Part shown: in pieces, positions 56,345 through 64,000 of the stretch
Position numbering within the stretch: the stretch's first letter is position 1
How the letters are laid out: every line of letters begins with the position of its first letter
Assembly (NCBI RefSeq): GCF_023100945.1
Contig: NZ_CP064689.1
Coordinates: 6,864,001-6,928,000 of the forward strand
Direction: 5' to 3'
Source: Bradyrhizobium sp. 200
Lineage (GTDB): Bacteria; Pseudomonadota; Alphaproteobacteria; Rhizobiales; Xanthobacteraceae
Length of the DNA stretch: 64,000 nucleotides
Notes under the pieces: model-generated
Seen by the model: only the letters and a program-made list of their open reading frames with translations
What the model was told of the DNA's origin: nothing
Databases searched by the model: none
Made by a program: the position numbers and the translations under genes

Positions 56345-57652
56345 ATGACCTCCTTGTATCAGCGTGAAGCACAATCAATCTCAACGCTGGCTCATCTCCG
56401 CTTCTATCCATTGGCGCTAACGGGGGGAACGGGGGCGAGGTTGATAGCAGATGACGGCAGGGAGCTTCTGGATTTCGCGGCGTCCTGGGGCGCTGCAAGC
56501 CTAGGCCATTCCGATCCTCGCATACGGGCGGCGGTTGACCGTGCGCTCTCCAACCAGGCCGGAGCAAGCTATCTTTCGAGCGCCAATGCAGCGACAGTGC
56601 AGCTGGCGGAAAAGCTCCTTTCGCTGGTGCCTTCGCGGGCTGCGGGTAGGATCTGGTTCGGCCACTCCGGTTCGGATGCCAATGAAACAGTCGCACGCAC
56701 GGTTGTCGCAGCAACAGGCCGGCCCCGCATAATCTCCTTCTCTGGTGCGTATCACGGCGGCACGACCGGATCCGCCGCAGTCTCCGGCCACCCGTCACAG
56801 GTCATACCGAAAGCACCCGGCTTGACACTAGTGCCTTATCCGAACAGCTATGCCGAAGGGGACCAAGCGGCGGAAAAGGCGCTTGCAGAACTCGATCGCC
56901 TGCTTGAAGGTCCCGTACCTCCGCGAGAGGTAGCGGCCTTTTTTATTGAGCCAATCCAATCCGACGGTGGAATGTTGGTTCCTCCAGCCGGCTTCTTTAC
57001 AGAAATCGAACGCCGATGCCGCAAGTACGGGATCCTGATCGTCAGCGACGAGGTGAAAGTCGGACTGGGCAGAACCGGGCAGCTACATGCCTTTTCGCAT
57101 CATAGCATCGAGCCCGATATCGTGGTGTTCGGGAAGGGTCTCGGCGGCGGCTTGCCTATCTCGGCAGTCGCAGGGCCAGAAGCAATCATGAATTTTGCGC
57201 CAGCCTTCGCGTTTCAGACGTTGCATGGAAATCCAGTCTGCGCCGCCGCGGCGTTAGCTGTGCTCAAGGCAATCGAAACCGGTCAGCTGGCGGAGAATGC
57301 TGCAAAAGTTGGAGCTCATTTACTTTCCCGTCTCCAGACCTTGAAGCAGGGCCATCCGCTGATTGGCGACGTCCGCGGTCAGGGCCTGGCGATCGGAGTC
57401 GAACTGGTCACGGACCGTGCGACAAGGAAGCCAGCCAAGAGAGAAACTGCAATGACGGCTTATCGCGCCTTCGAATACGGATTGGTGTTGTTCTACGTTG
57501 GCGTTAACTCGAACGTGCTCGAGTTTACCCCACCCTTGACGTTGACCCATGAGGAGGCGGACCGCGGTGTGGAAATGCTCGACATGGCCCTTACAGACGT
57601 CGAACAGGGCAAAGTCGATCCTTCGCAGGCGAGCGCCTTTGCGGGCTGGTAG
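56345..57652 (+). CDS. Class III aminotransferase
   Basis: ATG 56345 (MTSLYQREAQSISTLAHLRF) has GAGG eight bases upstream and an AT-rich promoter region. The 435-residue PLP enzyme shows IWFGHSGSDANETVARTVVA (107-ish; phosphate site), IISFSGAYHGGTTGSAAVSG, AAFFIEPIQSDGGMLVPPAG, LIVSDEVKVGLGRTGQLHAF with Asp235, and VVFGKGLGGGLPISAVAGPE with Lys264. It groups with GABA/omega-amino acid aminotransferases or dialkylglycine decarboxylase-like proteins rather than EctB. The substrate could be an omega-amino acid or amine liberated by the neighbouring gamma-glutamyltransferase (divergent) or amidases (convergent). Substrate unproven. Confidence 0.88.
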   Translation: MTSLYQREAQSISTLAHLRFYPLALTGGTGARLIADDGRELLDFAASWGAASLGHSDPRIRAAVDRALSNQAGASYLSSANAATVQLAEKLLSLVPSRAAGRIWFGHSGSDANETVARTVVAATGRPRIISFSGAYHGGTTGSAAVSGHPSQVIPKAPGLTLVPYPNSYAEGDQAAEKALAELDRLLEGPVPPREVAAFFIEPIQSDGGMLVPPAGFFTEIERRCRKYGILIVSDEVKVGLGRTGQLHAFSHHSIEPDIVVFGKGLGGGLPISAVAGPEAIMNFAPAFAFQTLHGNPVCAAAALAVLKAIETGQLAENAAKVGAHLLSRLQTLKQGHPLIGDVRGQGLAIGVELVTDRATRKPAKRETAMTAYRAFEYGLVLFYVGVNSNVLEFTPPLTLTHEEADRGVEMLDMALTDVEQGKVDPSQASAFAGW

Positions 57653-57980
57653 TCGCATCCGGCGCGCGACCAATGCGGCTGCGGTGCGGCGCCTGAATGG
57701 CGCGGAAATCTGCGAAGATGTCAGAAGCGTAGGATGTGTGCATCCCGGCTGTGCGGTCGCAAAAAACCTAGCTGCTTGGTCAGAACTAGACCCAGCCTCA
57801 CCACTGCAGCTCCCGGACCGAAGGGGCTGAGAAGCTTGGCGGTAGCGGGACGGATTCAAGCTCGTGTGGTCTATCAGACGACCGTTACGGACAACTCGAC
57901 AGTAATAACTCACACTGGAGAGGCTTCGATTTGACTCACCTTGCTCCGAGGGTCGCCGACGCAGTCTCATCGCTGGGACG
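57653..57980. other. Spacer between convergent aminotransferase and amidase genes
   Basis: No gene recognised; no strong hairpin seen by eye. Confidence 0.4.
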
Positions 57981-59417
57981 TCATCCGGCGATAATTTGCG
58001 GCTTCCTTTCCTTCCAAGGCAGCACCTGCTCGAGCTGGCCAGCGAGCGAGATGAGCGCCGCCTCGTCGCCGATCCGGGCGGCGAACTGCACACCGATCGG
58101 CTTGCCATCTTCCGTCTGATGAAGCGGAAGCGAGATCGCTGGCTGTCCGGTTTGATTGAGCGGCGCCGTAAACTTCAGGTCGCCGGACAAACGGTGGTCG
58201 AAGCTCTCAGGATCCAGCGACATCTCCAACCACCCGCGGGGATGCGGCAGGTCGGCGAGGACGGGCGAGATCACCACGTCGAACGCATGGAATTGCGTCA
58301 CGAAATTGCGAGCGAACCGGCGCATCGCTTCGATGTCCTGAGAGTGTTGCACGGCGCTCAGCGAGCGGCCGAGTTGGATGTCCTCCCACGTGACATTCTC
58401 GACGTCGTCCTTGGTTACTTTACGGCCGATCTTCGACGCTGAGCTGTCGAAGTATGCGGCCGACTTCGCCGCGTGGATCCGGACAGAAAGCTTCATCATG
58501 TGCTCGAAATCATATGTGAAGTCGGTCTCCAGTACCTCGTGCCCAAGCGCCTCGCATGCTTTCACTGCCGCTGCGACCGCCCGACGCTGTTCGGTGCCCA
58601 ATGGCCGCCCGTCAGGCTCCGTCGTGGTGAAGCCGATCTTGAGCTGCGGCGGTTTTTTATCGGACAGCAAAGAAAGATAGGGGCGCTCGGGAAGCGGCAG
58701 CGCGTACGGATCTCCAGGCATGGCGCCGGCGACGGCGTCGAGATAGGCGGCGGTGTCGCGGACCGTCCGCGACAGGCACAGGTATACCACCCCGCCATAC
58801 ACGAGCTCGACCACATCAGGCCCGAAGGTTATCCGCCCGCGCGAGGGCTTCAGACCGACGAGGCCGTTGAGAGACGCCGGCATGCGAATCGAGCCGCCGC
58901 CATCGCTCGCGTCCGCGATGGGGACCATCCGCGAAGCTACCGCCGCCCCGGATCCGCCGCTCGACCCGCCGGCCACGATTTCTGGATGCCAAGGATTCTT
59001 GGTGGCGCCGTAGAGGCGCGGCTCGGTAGATGAGGAACGGCCCATCTCGGGAGTGTTCGTCTTGCCGAGGGGAATTAGGCCCGCCGCCTTCATCCGTTTC
59101 GCAAGCTCCCAGCTTGAGGTCGCAGTATAATGCTTGAAATAAGCGCTGCCGTTGGTGACCGGAAATCCCTCCCACTCGAGGGTCAGGTCCTTCAGCAGAA
59201 AGGGGACGCCTGCGAAGGGCACATCAGTAACCGCGCGATCAGCAAGTGCTCGTGCATAATCGTACCGCTTGGAGATGACGGCATTCAGCTGCGGATTGAT
59301 ATCCTCGATGCATTCGATCGCAACCTCAACGAGCTCACGCGCGGAAACTTCGCCCTTTCTAACGTTCGCGGCGAGACCAAGCGCATCGCTGCTAACATAG
59401 AGATCCTTGATGCTCAT
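57981..59417 (-). CDS. Amidase signature family amidase A
   Basis: ATG 59417 (MSIKDLYVSSDALGLAANVR) follows GGAGGATGAT. The 478-residue product has the full amidase signature: FAGVPFLLKDLTLEWEG with Lys76, AGGSSGGSGAAVASRMVPIA with Ser152, and DGGGSIRMPASLNGLVGLKP with the nucleophile Ser176. The C-terminal GQPAISLPL and GVQFAARIGDEAAL segments are typical. It hydrolyses an amide to acid and ammonium; substrate range in the family is wide. It is closely related to amidase B at 59773-61206 and lies after the importer genes, so it may act on an imported amide. An IclR relic lies between the two amidases on the opposite strand. Confidence 0.93.
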   Translation of the reverse strand: MSIKDLYVSSDALGLAANVRKGEVSARELVEVAIECIEDINPQLNAVISKRYDYARALADRAVTDVPFAGVPFLLKDLTLEWEGFPVTNGSAYFKHYTATSSWELAKRMKAAGLIPLGKTNTPEMGRSSSTEPRLYGATKNPWHPEIVAGGSSGGSGAAVASRMVPIADASDGGGSIRMPASLNGLVGLKPSRGRITFGPDVVELVYGGVVYLCLSRTVRDTAAYLDAVAGAMPGDPYALPLPERPYLSLLSDKKPPQLKIGFTTTEPDGRPLGTEQRRAVAAAVKACEALGHEVLETDFTYDFEHMMKLSVRIHAAKSAAYFDSSASKIGRKVTKDDVENVTWEDIQLGRSLSAVQHSQDIEAMRRFARNFVTQFHAFDVVISPVLADLPHPRGWLEMSLDPESFDHRLSGDLKFTAPLNQTGQPAISLPLHQTEDGKPIGVQFAARIGDEAALISLAGQLEQVLPWKERKPQIIAG

Positions 59418-59463
59418 ATCATCCTCCGAATTGATAGCCCAGTGAAGCGCCAATACTCAGCTG

Positions 59464-59694
59464 AGCATCGACGCGGTTGAGGCCGGCTTCCGCGCCTCGA
59501 TCGATCGTAACTACTACCAAAGCTTCGCCGATTACGGCCGCGATCTTGCGGGCCTAGCGATTCCGCTTCCGATCGGCGACCGTCGCCTGTCCGTGGTGGT
59601 CGCAGGCCCGGAATTCCGAAACGGAAGCAGGACTGGCGATGTCGCAGCCACATTGAAGGAATTCGCGGAATGTCACCGTCCCAAGCCAGAATGA
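59464..59694 (+). pseudogene. C-terminal fragment of an IclR-family regulator
   Basis: In the plus-strand frame ending at 59694 one reads SIDAVEAGFRASIDRNYYQS, FADYGRDLAGLAIPLPIGDR, RLSVVVAGPEFR and a stop. The GLAIPL...LSVVVAGP pattern and the following helix are those of the IclR effector-binding domain. The DNA-binding half and the start are missing. It sits antisense between two amidase genes. A lost local regulator of the amide locus is a plausible reading. Confidence 0.6.
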
Positions 59695-59772
59695 CCTGGA
59701 ACAGCGACACCGCGGCCTCCAAGCGCTCGAACCGACAATAGGCAACGATCCTGCGCAAGACGAAAGGCTCTC

Positions 59773-61206
59773 CTAATTCTCAAAAACGGACGGATGCCGA
59801 TCCTTCCACGGATAGGCGGTCTCGACCTGTGCGGCGAGTCTCAGAAGCGTGGCCTCGTCGCCAATCCCGCCAACGAACTGCACACCTATCGGGACATCGT
59901 CGGCGCTGTAGTACACGGGAATGGTGATCGCAGGTTGTCCAGTGCAATTGAAGGGCGCGGTGAATAAGATGTCACTGATGAGCCGCTCGTTGTACACGTG
60001 AATGTCAGGTTCAGACATGTCGTACCAGCCGGCCGGCCGTGGCGGGACCGGAAGGACGGGCGCAAGGTAGACGTCGAATGGCGTCAGCTCTTCGACGATT
60101 TTGCGCGACATTTTGCGCATCGCTTCGATGTCGTCTGAATGCTGGATGCCCGACACAGTCTTGCCGAGCTCGATAATTCCCCAAGTCGCGGGCTCCACGT
60201 CCTCTGGCGTCACTGGCCTGCCAAAGCGTTCAGCGCAGCCATTGAAGAAGGCCGCCGACTGGACGCCGGTGATGCGGGCGAAGGTCTGCTTAAACGTTTC
60301 GACGTTGTAGATCAGGTCATGCTCCTCGACATCATGGCCAAGATCCGCGCAGATTTTGGCGGCCGTTTTGACTGCATTCGCGACCTCTGGATGGATCGGC
60401 GATCCGTTGGGAGAACGCGTGGTTAGGCCGATGCGCAGACGGCGCGGCGCCTCCGAAAGTGTGGAGAGATACGGCTTTTCCGGAAGTGGCAGCGCGTAGG
60501 GATCGCCGGGATGCGCTCCCGCGACGGTGTCCAGATAGGCGGTGGTGTCGCGGACGGTGCGCGAGACACAGAGGAAGACCACCGCACCATACCAATAATC
60601 CACCACATCCGGCCCAAACGTCAGGCGACCGCGAGAGGGCTTGAGTCCCACGAGTCCATTATTTGCGGCCGGTACGCGGATCGATCCGCCGCCGTCACTC
60701 GCTTCCGCTAGCGGAACCATTCCGCACGCGACTGCAACTGCGGAGCCACCGCTCGAACCGCCGGCGCTCACGTTTGCATTCCACGGATTGATCGTCGGGC
60801 CAAAGAGCTTTGGCTCCGTGGCAATGCACCAGCCATTCTCCGGAACATTGGTCTTGCCGAGCGGGATCAGGCCCGCGTTTCGCACGCGCTTCGCGACGTC
60901 CCAGTCGGTCGTCGCCACATAATCCTTGAAGTAGCGGCAGCCGTTCGTAACGGGGAAACCTTTCCACTCGACGGAAAGGTCCTTGAGCAGGAACGGAACG
61001 CCAGAGAGCGGGCCGTCCGGAAGCGGCCGGGCCGCGCTCTTGCGGGCCTGATCGTACAGCCTGGCAGTCACCGCGTTGAGCCTCGGGTTGAGCCGTTCGA
61101 TTTCGTGGATCGCCTGCTCCACTAGTTCGAGCGCCGTCACGTCTTTTTTCCGTACGCGTTCCGACAACCCGACGGCGTCGCTGTCTTTGTAGAGTTGGGT
61201 CAACAT
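59773..61206 (-). CDS. Amidase signature family amidase B
   Basis: ATG 61206 (MLTQLYKDSDAVGLSERVRK) follows AAAGGAGATCCC. The 477-residue product has LSGVPFLLKDLSVEWKGFPV with Lys75, SAGGSSGGSAVAVACGMVPL with Ser151, and DGGGSIRVPAANNGLVGLKP with the nucleophile Ser175. It is similar to amidase A along its length, and the shared blocks SRGR(I/L)TFGPDVV and PGDPYALPLPE(R/K)PYLS show tandem duplication. It starts about 100 bases after the LivM-like permease stop and is probably cotranscribed with the importer. Substrate unknown; specificity divergence is likely because both are kept intact. Confidence 0.93.
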   Translation of the reverse strand: MLTQLYKDSDAVGLSERVRKKDVTALELVEQAIHEIERLNPRLNAVTARLYDQARKSAARPLPDGPLSGVPFLLKDLSVEWKGFPVTNGCRYFKDYVATTDWDVAKRVRNAGLIPLGKTNVPENGWCIATEPKLFGPTINPWNANVSAGGSSGGSAVAVACGMVPLAEASDGGGSIRVPAANNGLVGLKPSRGRLTFGPDVVDYWYGAVVFLCVSRTVRDTTAYLDTVAGAHPGDPYALPLPEKPYLSTLSEAPRRLRIGLTTRSPNGSPIHPEVANAVKTAAKICADLGHDVEEHDLIYNVETFKQTFARITGVQSAAFFNGCAERFGRPVTPEDVEPATWGIIELGKTVSGIQHSDDIEAMRKMSRKIVEELTPFDVYLAPVLPVPPRPAGWYDMSEPDIHVYNERLISDILFTAPFNCTGQPAITIPVYYSADDVPIGVQFVGGIGDEATLLRLAAQVETAYPWKDRHPSVFEN

Positions 61207-61310
61207 TGGGATCTCCTTTCGAAGAGGGCTCCCAGCCGTGGTCGCCCACCTCCGAAGAAACAGGGCGGGAACAACACGCGAGATCGCGCGAGGCGGATGA
61301 GAGTCAGGGC

Positions 61311-62375
61311 TTAGGTCGAACGATCCAACGAAATAGGAGGTAGCGCAGTCCCGTTCTTTTGGTCGTTCGGCACCACCCGTGTTCCCTTCCAGTTTCTGCT
61401 CTCACGATCGCGCTTCTCGTGTCGTCGCGCCAAAGCCGCTGGCAGGACCGAGGCAAGCCCCTTTGGAAAGAACAGGAGGACGACGATCATGGCCACGGAG
61501 ACCAGCATGAAGCGACCTTCGGCGAAGTTATTGATGTTGGCGAGGCCTTCCGAGATGAACGTCAGCACGAGCGCGGCGACGATCGGACCGTAGATGCTCG
61601 ACGTACCTCCGACGAGCACCATGCTGAGGACGAGCGAGGCGGTCGAAAAGTCGAAGATCTCCGGCGACGCCACCCGCAGGTAGATGACGTAGAAGCCACC
61701 GGCCACCCCGGTGAAAAAGGCGCTTGCGACAAGCGCCTTCAGGCGCTGCCGCGCGATCGGGATGCCGCGCGACACACCATAGTCCTCATTGTCGCGCAGG
61801 GCCTTGATCGAAAGGCCGAAATCCGAGCGCACCAGTAAGCGCAGACAGACGGTCGCGGCGACTAGTAACGCAAAGGCGACGTAATAGTAGCCGAGCTTGT
61901 AGTCGCGCAGGAAATTGTGGCCTGGCATCGAGAGCGTGGGTATGCGCACTATGCCATTCGTGCCTCCGGTAACCTGTGATTGGCTTATGACGAGCTGGAA
62001 CACGAGCTGGCTGAAGGCGAAAGTGACAAGCACCACATAGACGCCCTGCAGGCGCACGATCGGCAGGGCGACAATGGCGGCGGCGGCCGACGCGGCGATC
62101 CCGCCAATCAGCATCGCGATCCACGGGTCGATCCCAAGAAGCTTCGCCGCCAGCGCCGTCGCGTAGATCCCGACCCCGAAGAATGCAATATGAGCAAAAT
62201 TGAAGATGCCGGCATAGCCGAGCGTGAGGTCCCAGCTCGCAGCGACGATCCCATAAACGAACGAGATGATGAAGAGATGTCGCAGATAGGTGTCTTCGAC
62301 GAGGATCGGCACGACGAGTCCTGCGACGAGCAGGATGCCGAGCAGCCAGGCCTTACCGTTGCGGAGGCTCGCCAT
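61311..62375 (-). CDS. livM: Branched-chain-type ABC permease LivM
   Basis: The 354-residue inner-membrane permease has about ten hydrophobic helices. DLTLGYAGIFNFAHIAFFGV followed by GIYATAL, and SDFGLSIKALRDNEDYGVSR with the coupling EAA-like loop, then GTSSIYGPIVAALVLTFISE are LivM features. It overlaps LivH by one base (TGATG) and precedes amidase B. A charged C-terminal tail of about 40 residues follows the last helix. In a Liv-type (HAAT) importer it pairs with LivH; substrates include branched-chain amino acids, amides, urea and others. The neighbouring amidases suggest an amide ligand. Confidence 0.95.
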   Translation of the reverse strand: MASLRNGKAWLLGILLVAGLVVPILVEDTYLRHLFIISFVYGIVAASWDLTLGYAGIFNFAHIAFFGVGIYATALAAKLLGIDPWIAMLIGGIAASAAAAIVALPIVRLQGVYVVLVTFAFSQLVFQLVISQSQVTGGTNGIVRIPTLSMPGHNFLRDYKLGYYYVAFALLVAATVCLRLLVRSDFGLSIKALRDNEDYGVSRGIPIARQRLKALVASAFFTGVAGGFYVIYLRVASPEIFDFSTASLVLSMVLVGGTSSIYGPIVAALVLTFISEGLANINNFAEGRFMLVSVAMIVVLLFFPKGLASVLPAALARRHEKRDRESRNWKGTRVVPNDQKNGTALPPISLDRST

Positions 62376-63256
62376 CAGCGCACCACCTTTCCTGACAGTC
62401 CCTGCGGCCGGAAGAGGAGGACGACGATCAAGAGGAGGAAGATCATGGAGGGCGTCCAGTAGATGCCGACGTAAAAGGTCAGCGCCGCCTCGACGATGCC
62501 CATGAGGTATGCGGCGGCGATCGTTCCTCCGAGCGAGCCGAGCCCGCCGAAAATCACGATAATCAATGCCTTGACCAGGGGATCGGCGCCGAATTCCGGG
62601 GTGAGCAGACGGACCGAGCCGAGGAGTACGCCGGTCAAGCCCGCAAGAACAGCCGACAGGGCGAAAGTAATGATGAAGAGACGAGAGACGTCGATCCCAA
62701 TGAGCCGGGCGCTATCCGGGTTCTGCCCGACTGCCCTTATTCCGCGTCCGATCCGCGAACGACGGAGGAAGAGCCAAAGCGCGCCGAGCAACAGCGGCGC
62801 GACCACCATAATAAGCGCTTCCTGCGCCGAGATCGTGGTGCGCCATAGCGGCACGTTGCCCGGCAGGATCGGGGCGAGTTGCTTGAGCCTCGCCCCCCAC
62901 AGGAGTTGAATCCCCTTCTGCAAGAAGATCATCGCGGCGAGCGTCGTCATCACGCTGATGAGCAAGATATCACGATGACCGTAGAACGGCCGAACGACCA
63001 TGCGTTCGAGCAGAATGCCGGCGCCGATCAGGGCGGCTACCGCGAGGGCAGCGCCCGCAGCGAGCCCGAGATCGAGACCGGCGGCGTTCGAGACCGTCCA
63101 GGCGACATAGGCGCCGAGCGTCATCAGTACCCCGTGAGCGAAATTGAAGATGCCGAGTGTCGACCAGACCAGCGACAGTCCGCTCGCCATCAGGGCATAG
63201 CCCGAGCCAAGCACGATACCGCTGACAAGAATGGCGCTAAGCATGTCGGCCGTCAT
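62375..63256 (-). CDS. livH: Branched-chain-type ABC permease LivH
   Basis: The 293-residue product starts MTADMLSAILVSGIVLGSGY and shows GLSLVWSTLGIFNFAHGVLM, the classic LivH helix pair, and RIGRGIRAVGQNPDSARLIG, the ATPase-coupling loop, then IVIFGGLGSLGGTIAAAYLM. Its ATG overlaps the LivF stop (ATGA at 63253-63256), and its stop overlaps the LivM ATG, so the three are translationally coupled. Inner membrane. Confidence 0.95.
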   Translation of the reverse strand: MTADMLSAILVSGIVLGSGYALMASGLSLVWSTLGIFNFAHGVLMTLGAYVAWTVSNAAGLDLGLAAGAALAVAALIGAGILLERMVVRPFYGHRDILLISVMTTLAAMIFLQKGIQLLWGARLKQLAPILPGNVPLWRTTISAQEALIMVVAPLLLGALWLFLRRSRIGRGIRAVGQNPDSARLIGIDVSRLFIITFALSAVLAGLTGVLLGSVRLLTPEFGADPLVKALIIVIFGGLGSLGGTIAAAYLMGIVEAALTFYVGIYWTPSMIFLLLIVVLLFRPQGLSGKVVR

Positions 63257-63987
63257 GACGCGCTCTCCGACCCGAAATACATGTCCATGATCTCCTGATG
63301 GTCGACCTCGCCGCCCCGGCTGATCTCGCGGCTGATCTCGCCGTGGTCGACGAGGTACATGCGGTCGACCAACGACAGGATGAATGCGATATCCTGTTCG
63401 ACGAGAAGGAGCGGAATGCCGCGCGACGATATTTCTGCGATCGCTTCGGCCAGCTCGTCCTTGAGCTTGGGCGACAGCCCGAACGTCGGTTCATCGAGCA
63501 TCAGCATCCGCGGCGCGCACATGAGCCCGACGCCAATTGACAGCATCTGTCGCTCGCCGCCCGACAGCGTTTTGCACTGCTGCTGACGGCGCTCCGCGAG
63601 CCTGGGAAAAAGGTTGAGCACATAGTCGAGGTTCGTTTTCATCTCCTCCTGCGCGCGCTCGGTGAAGGCCGCGAGCTCGAGTATCTCCATGATCTGCATG
63701 TCGGGAAAGAGCCAGTTCGCTTGTGGCACGTGGACGAGACCACGCGCCACGATCTTCTGCGGCGCGAGTCCCTCGATCGACTCGCCCATGAACCGCACTG
63801 TACCCTGCCGTGGGCGAATCACACGCGAGATCGCATTGAGAAGCGTCGTCTTGCCATGCCCGTTGGGCCCGAACAGCCCGACGCGTTCTTTCGGTCCGAC
63901 ATGCAGGCTCATACCGAGCAGCACGTCGGAGGCGTCATACCCGGCTCGAAGGTCGAGGACTTCGAGGGCTTTTGCGTTATCGTTCAC
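63253..63987 (-). CDS. livF: Branched-chain-type ABC ATPase LivF
   Basis: The start is GTG 63987 with GGAGG upstream. The 244-residue protein has Walker A GLFGPNGHGKTTLLNAI, signature LSGGERQMLSIGVGLMCAPR, Walker B MLMLDEPTFGLSPKL, and the LivF-specific VPQANWLFPDMQIMEIL. A Liv-type system also needs a LivG ATPase and a periplasmic binding protein. Neither is in the window, and the most likely place is just beyond the right edge, upstream of livF. Confidence 0.95.
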   Translation of the reverse strand: MNDNAKALEVLDLRAGYDASDVLLGMSLHVGPKERVGLFGPNGHGKTTLLNAISRVIRPRQGTVRFMGESIEGLAPQKIVARGLVHVPQANWLFPDMQIMEILELAAFTERAQEEMKTNLDYVLNLFPRLAERRQQQCKTLSGGERQMLSIGVGLMCAPRMLMLDEPTFGLSPKLKDELAEAIAEISSRGIPLLLVEQDIAFILSLVDRMYLVDHGEISREISRGGEVDHQEIMDMYFGSESAS

Positions 63988-64000
63988 AGTCCCGCCTCCC

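Noticed and set aside
1..64000. CRISPR array, tRNA or rRNA genes, phage structural or replication genes
   Set aside because: No regularly spaced repeats, no tRNA-like cloverleaf with a TTCGA-type loop and no rRNA segment were recognised by eye. A tRNAscan-SE or Infernal run would be needed to exclude small RNA genes.

Overview
The window looks like an accessory, symbiosis-island-like stretch of an alphaproteobacterium, most probably a Bradyrhizobium-type rhizobium. The basis is the mix of IS66, IS5/IS427, IS256, IS110, IS91, IS3, IS701 and IS21 material, the many decayed genes, and codon use alternating between GC-rich and visibly AT-richer genes. No rRNA, tRNA, CRISPR array, phage module or nod/nif gene was recognised, so the taxonomic call is an inference.

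Layout. 1-2.8 kb: start of a membrane protein running off the left edge, an IS3 relic, a decayed ahpC beside an intact ahpD. 4-6 kb: SDR relic and a fold-type I aminotransferase. 6.6-10.2 kb: a complete IS66 element and a complete IS5/IS427 element. 10.2-15.7 kb: a GNAT-like protein, a diaminobutyrate aminotransferase (EctB-like) divergent from a short aspartokinase, and a MaoC hydratase. 16.6-25 kb: an insertion hot spot with two nested stacks. In the first, IS110 sits inside IS256, which sits inside an integrase/IS91 relic. In the second, a decayed IS110 sits inside an IS1182/IS5-like transposase. 25-34 kb: a tandem CaiB-type CoA-transferase, a decayed region, a second GNAT-like paralogue, a transposase relic and a MATE exporter.

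34-64 kb is mostly metabolic and has a theme of amide, peptide and amino-acid nitrogen release. It holds two paralogous cysteine hydrolases, a CapA-type phosphoesterase, a TetR regulator, an M19 dipeptidase with an ornithine cyclodeaminase/mu-crystallin protein, a methyltransferase, a glutamate dehydrogenase, an M20 amidohydrolase, an AtuA-type protein pair, a gamma-glutamyltransferase, a class III aminotransferase, two related amidases, and a branched-chain-type ABC importer (two permeases and one ATPase) that continues past the right edge. Relics of bioB, an M20 hydrolase, IclR, istB, IS3 and an OppB permease lie between them.

How the genes may work together: the importer followed by two amidases on one strand suggests uptake and hydrolysis of an amide. 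The gamma-glutamyltransferase, dipeptidase, amidohydrolase, cyclodeaminase and glutamate dehydrogenase could release and oxidise glutamyl or peptide-bound amino acids. The EctB-like and aspartokinase pair could feed aspartate into 2,4-diaminobutyrate. These pathway links are inferences from neighbourhood. The family assignments rest on motifs read in the translated sequence.
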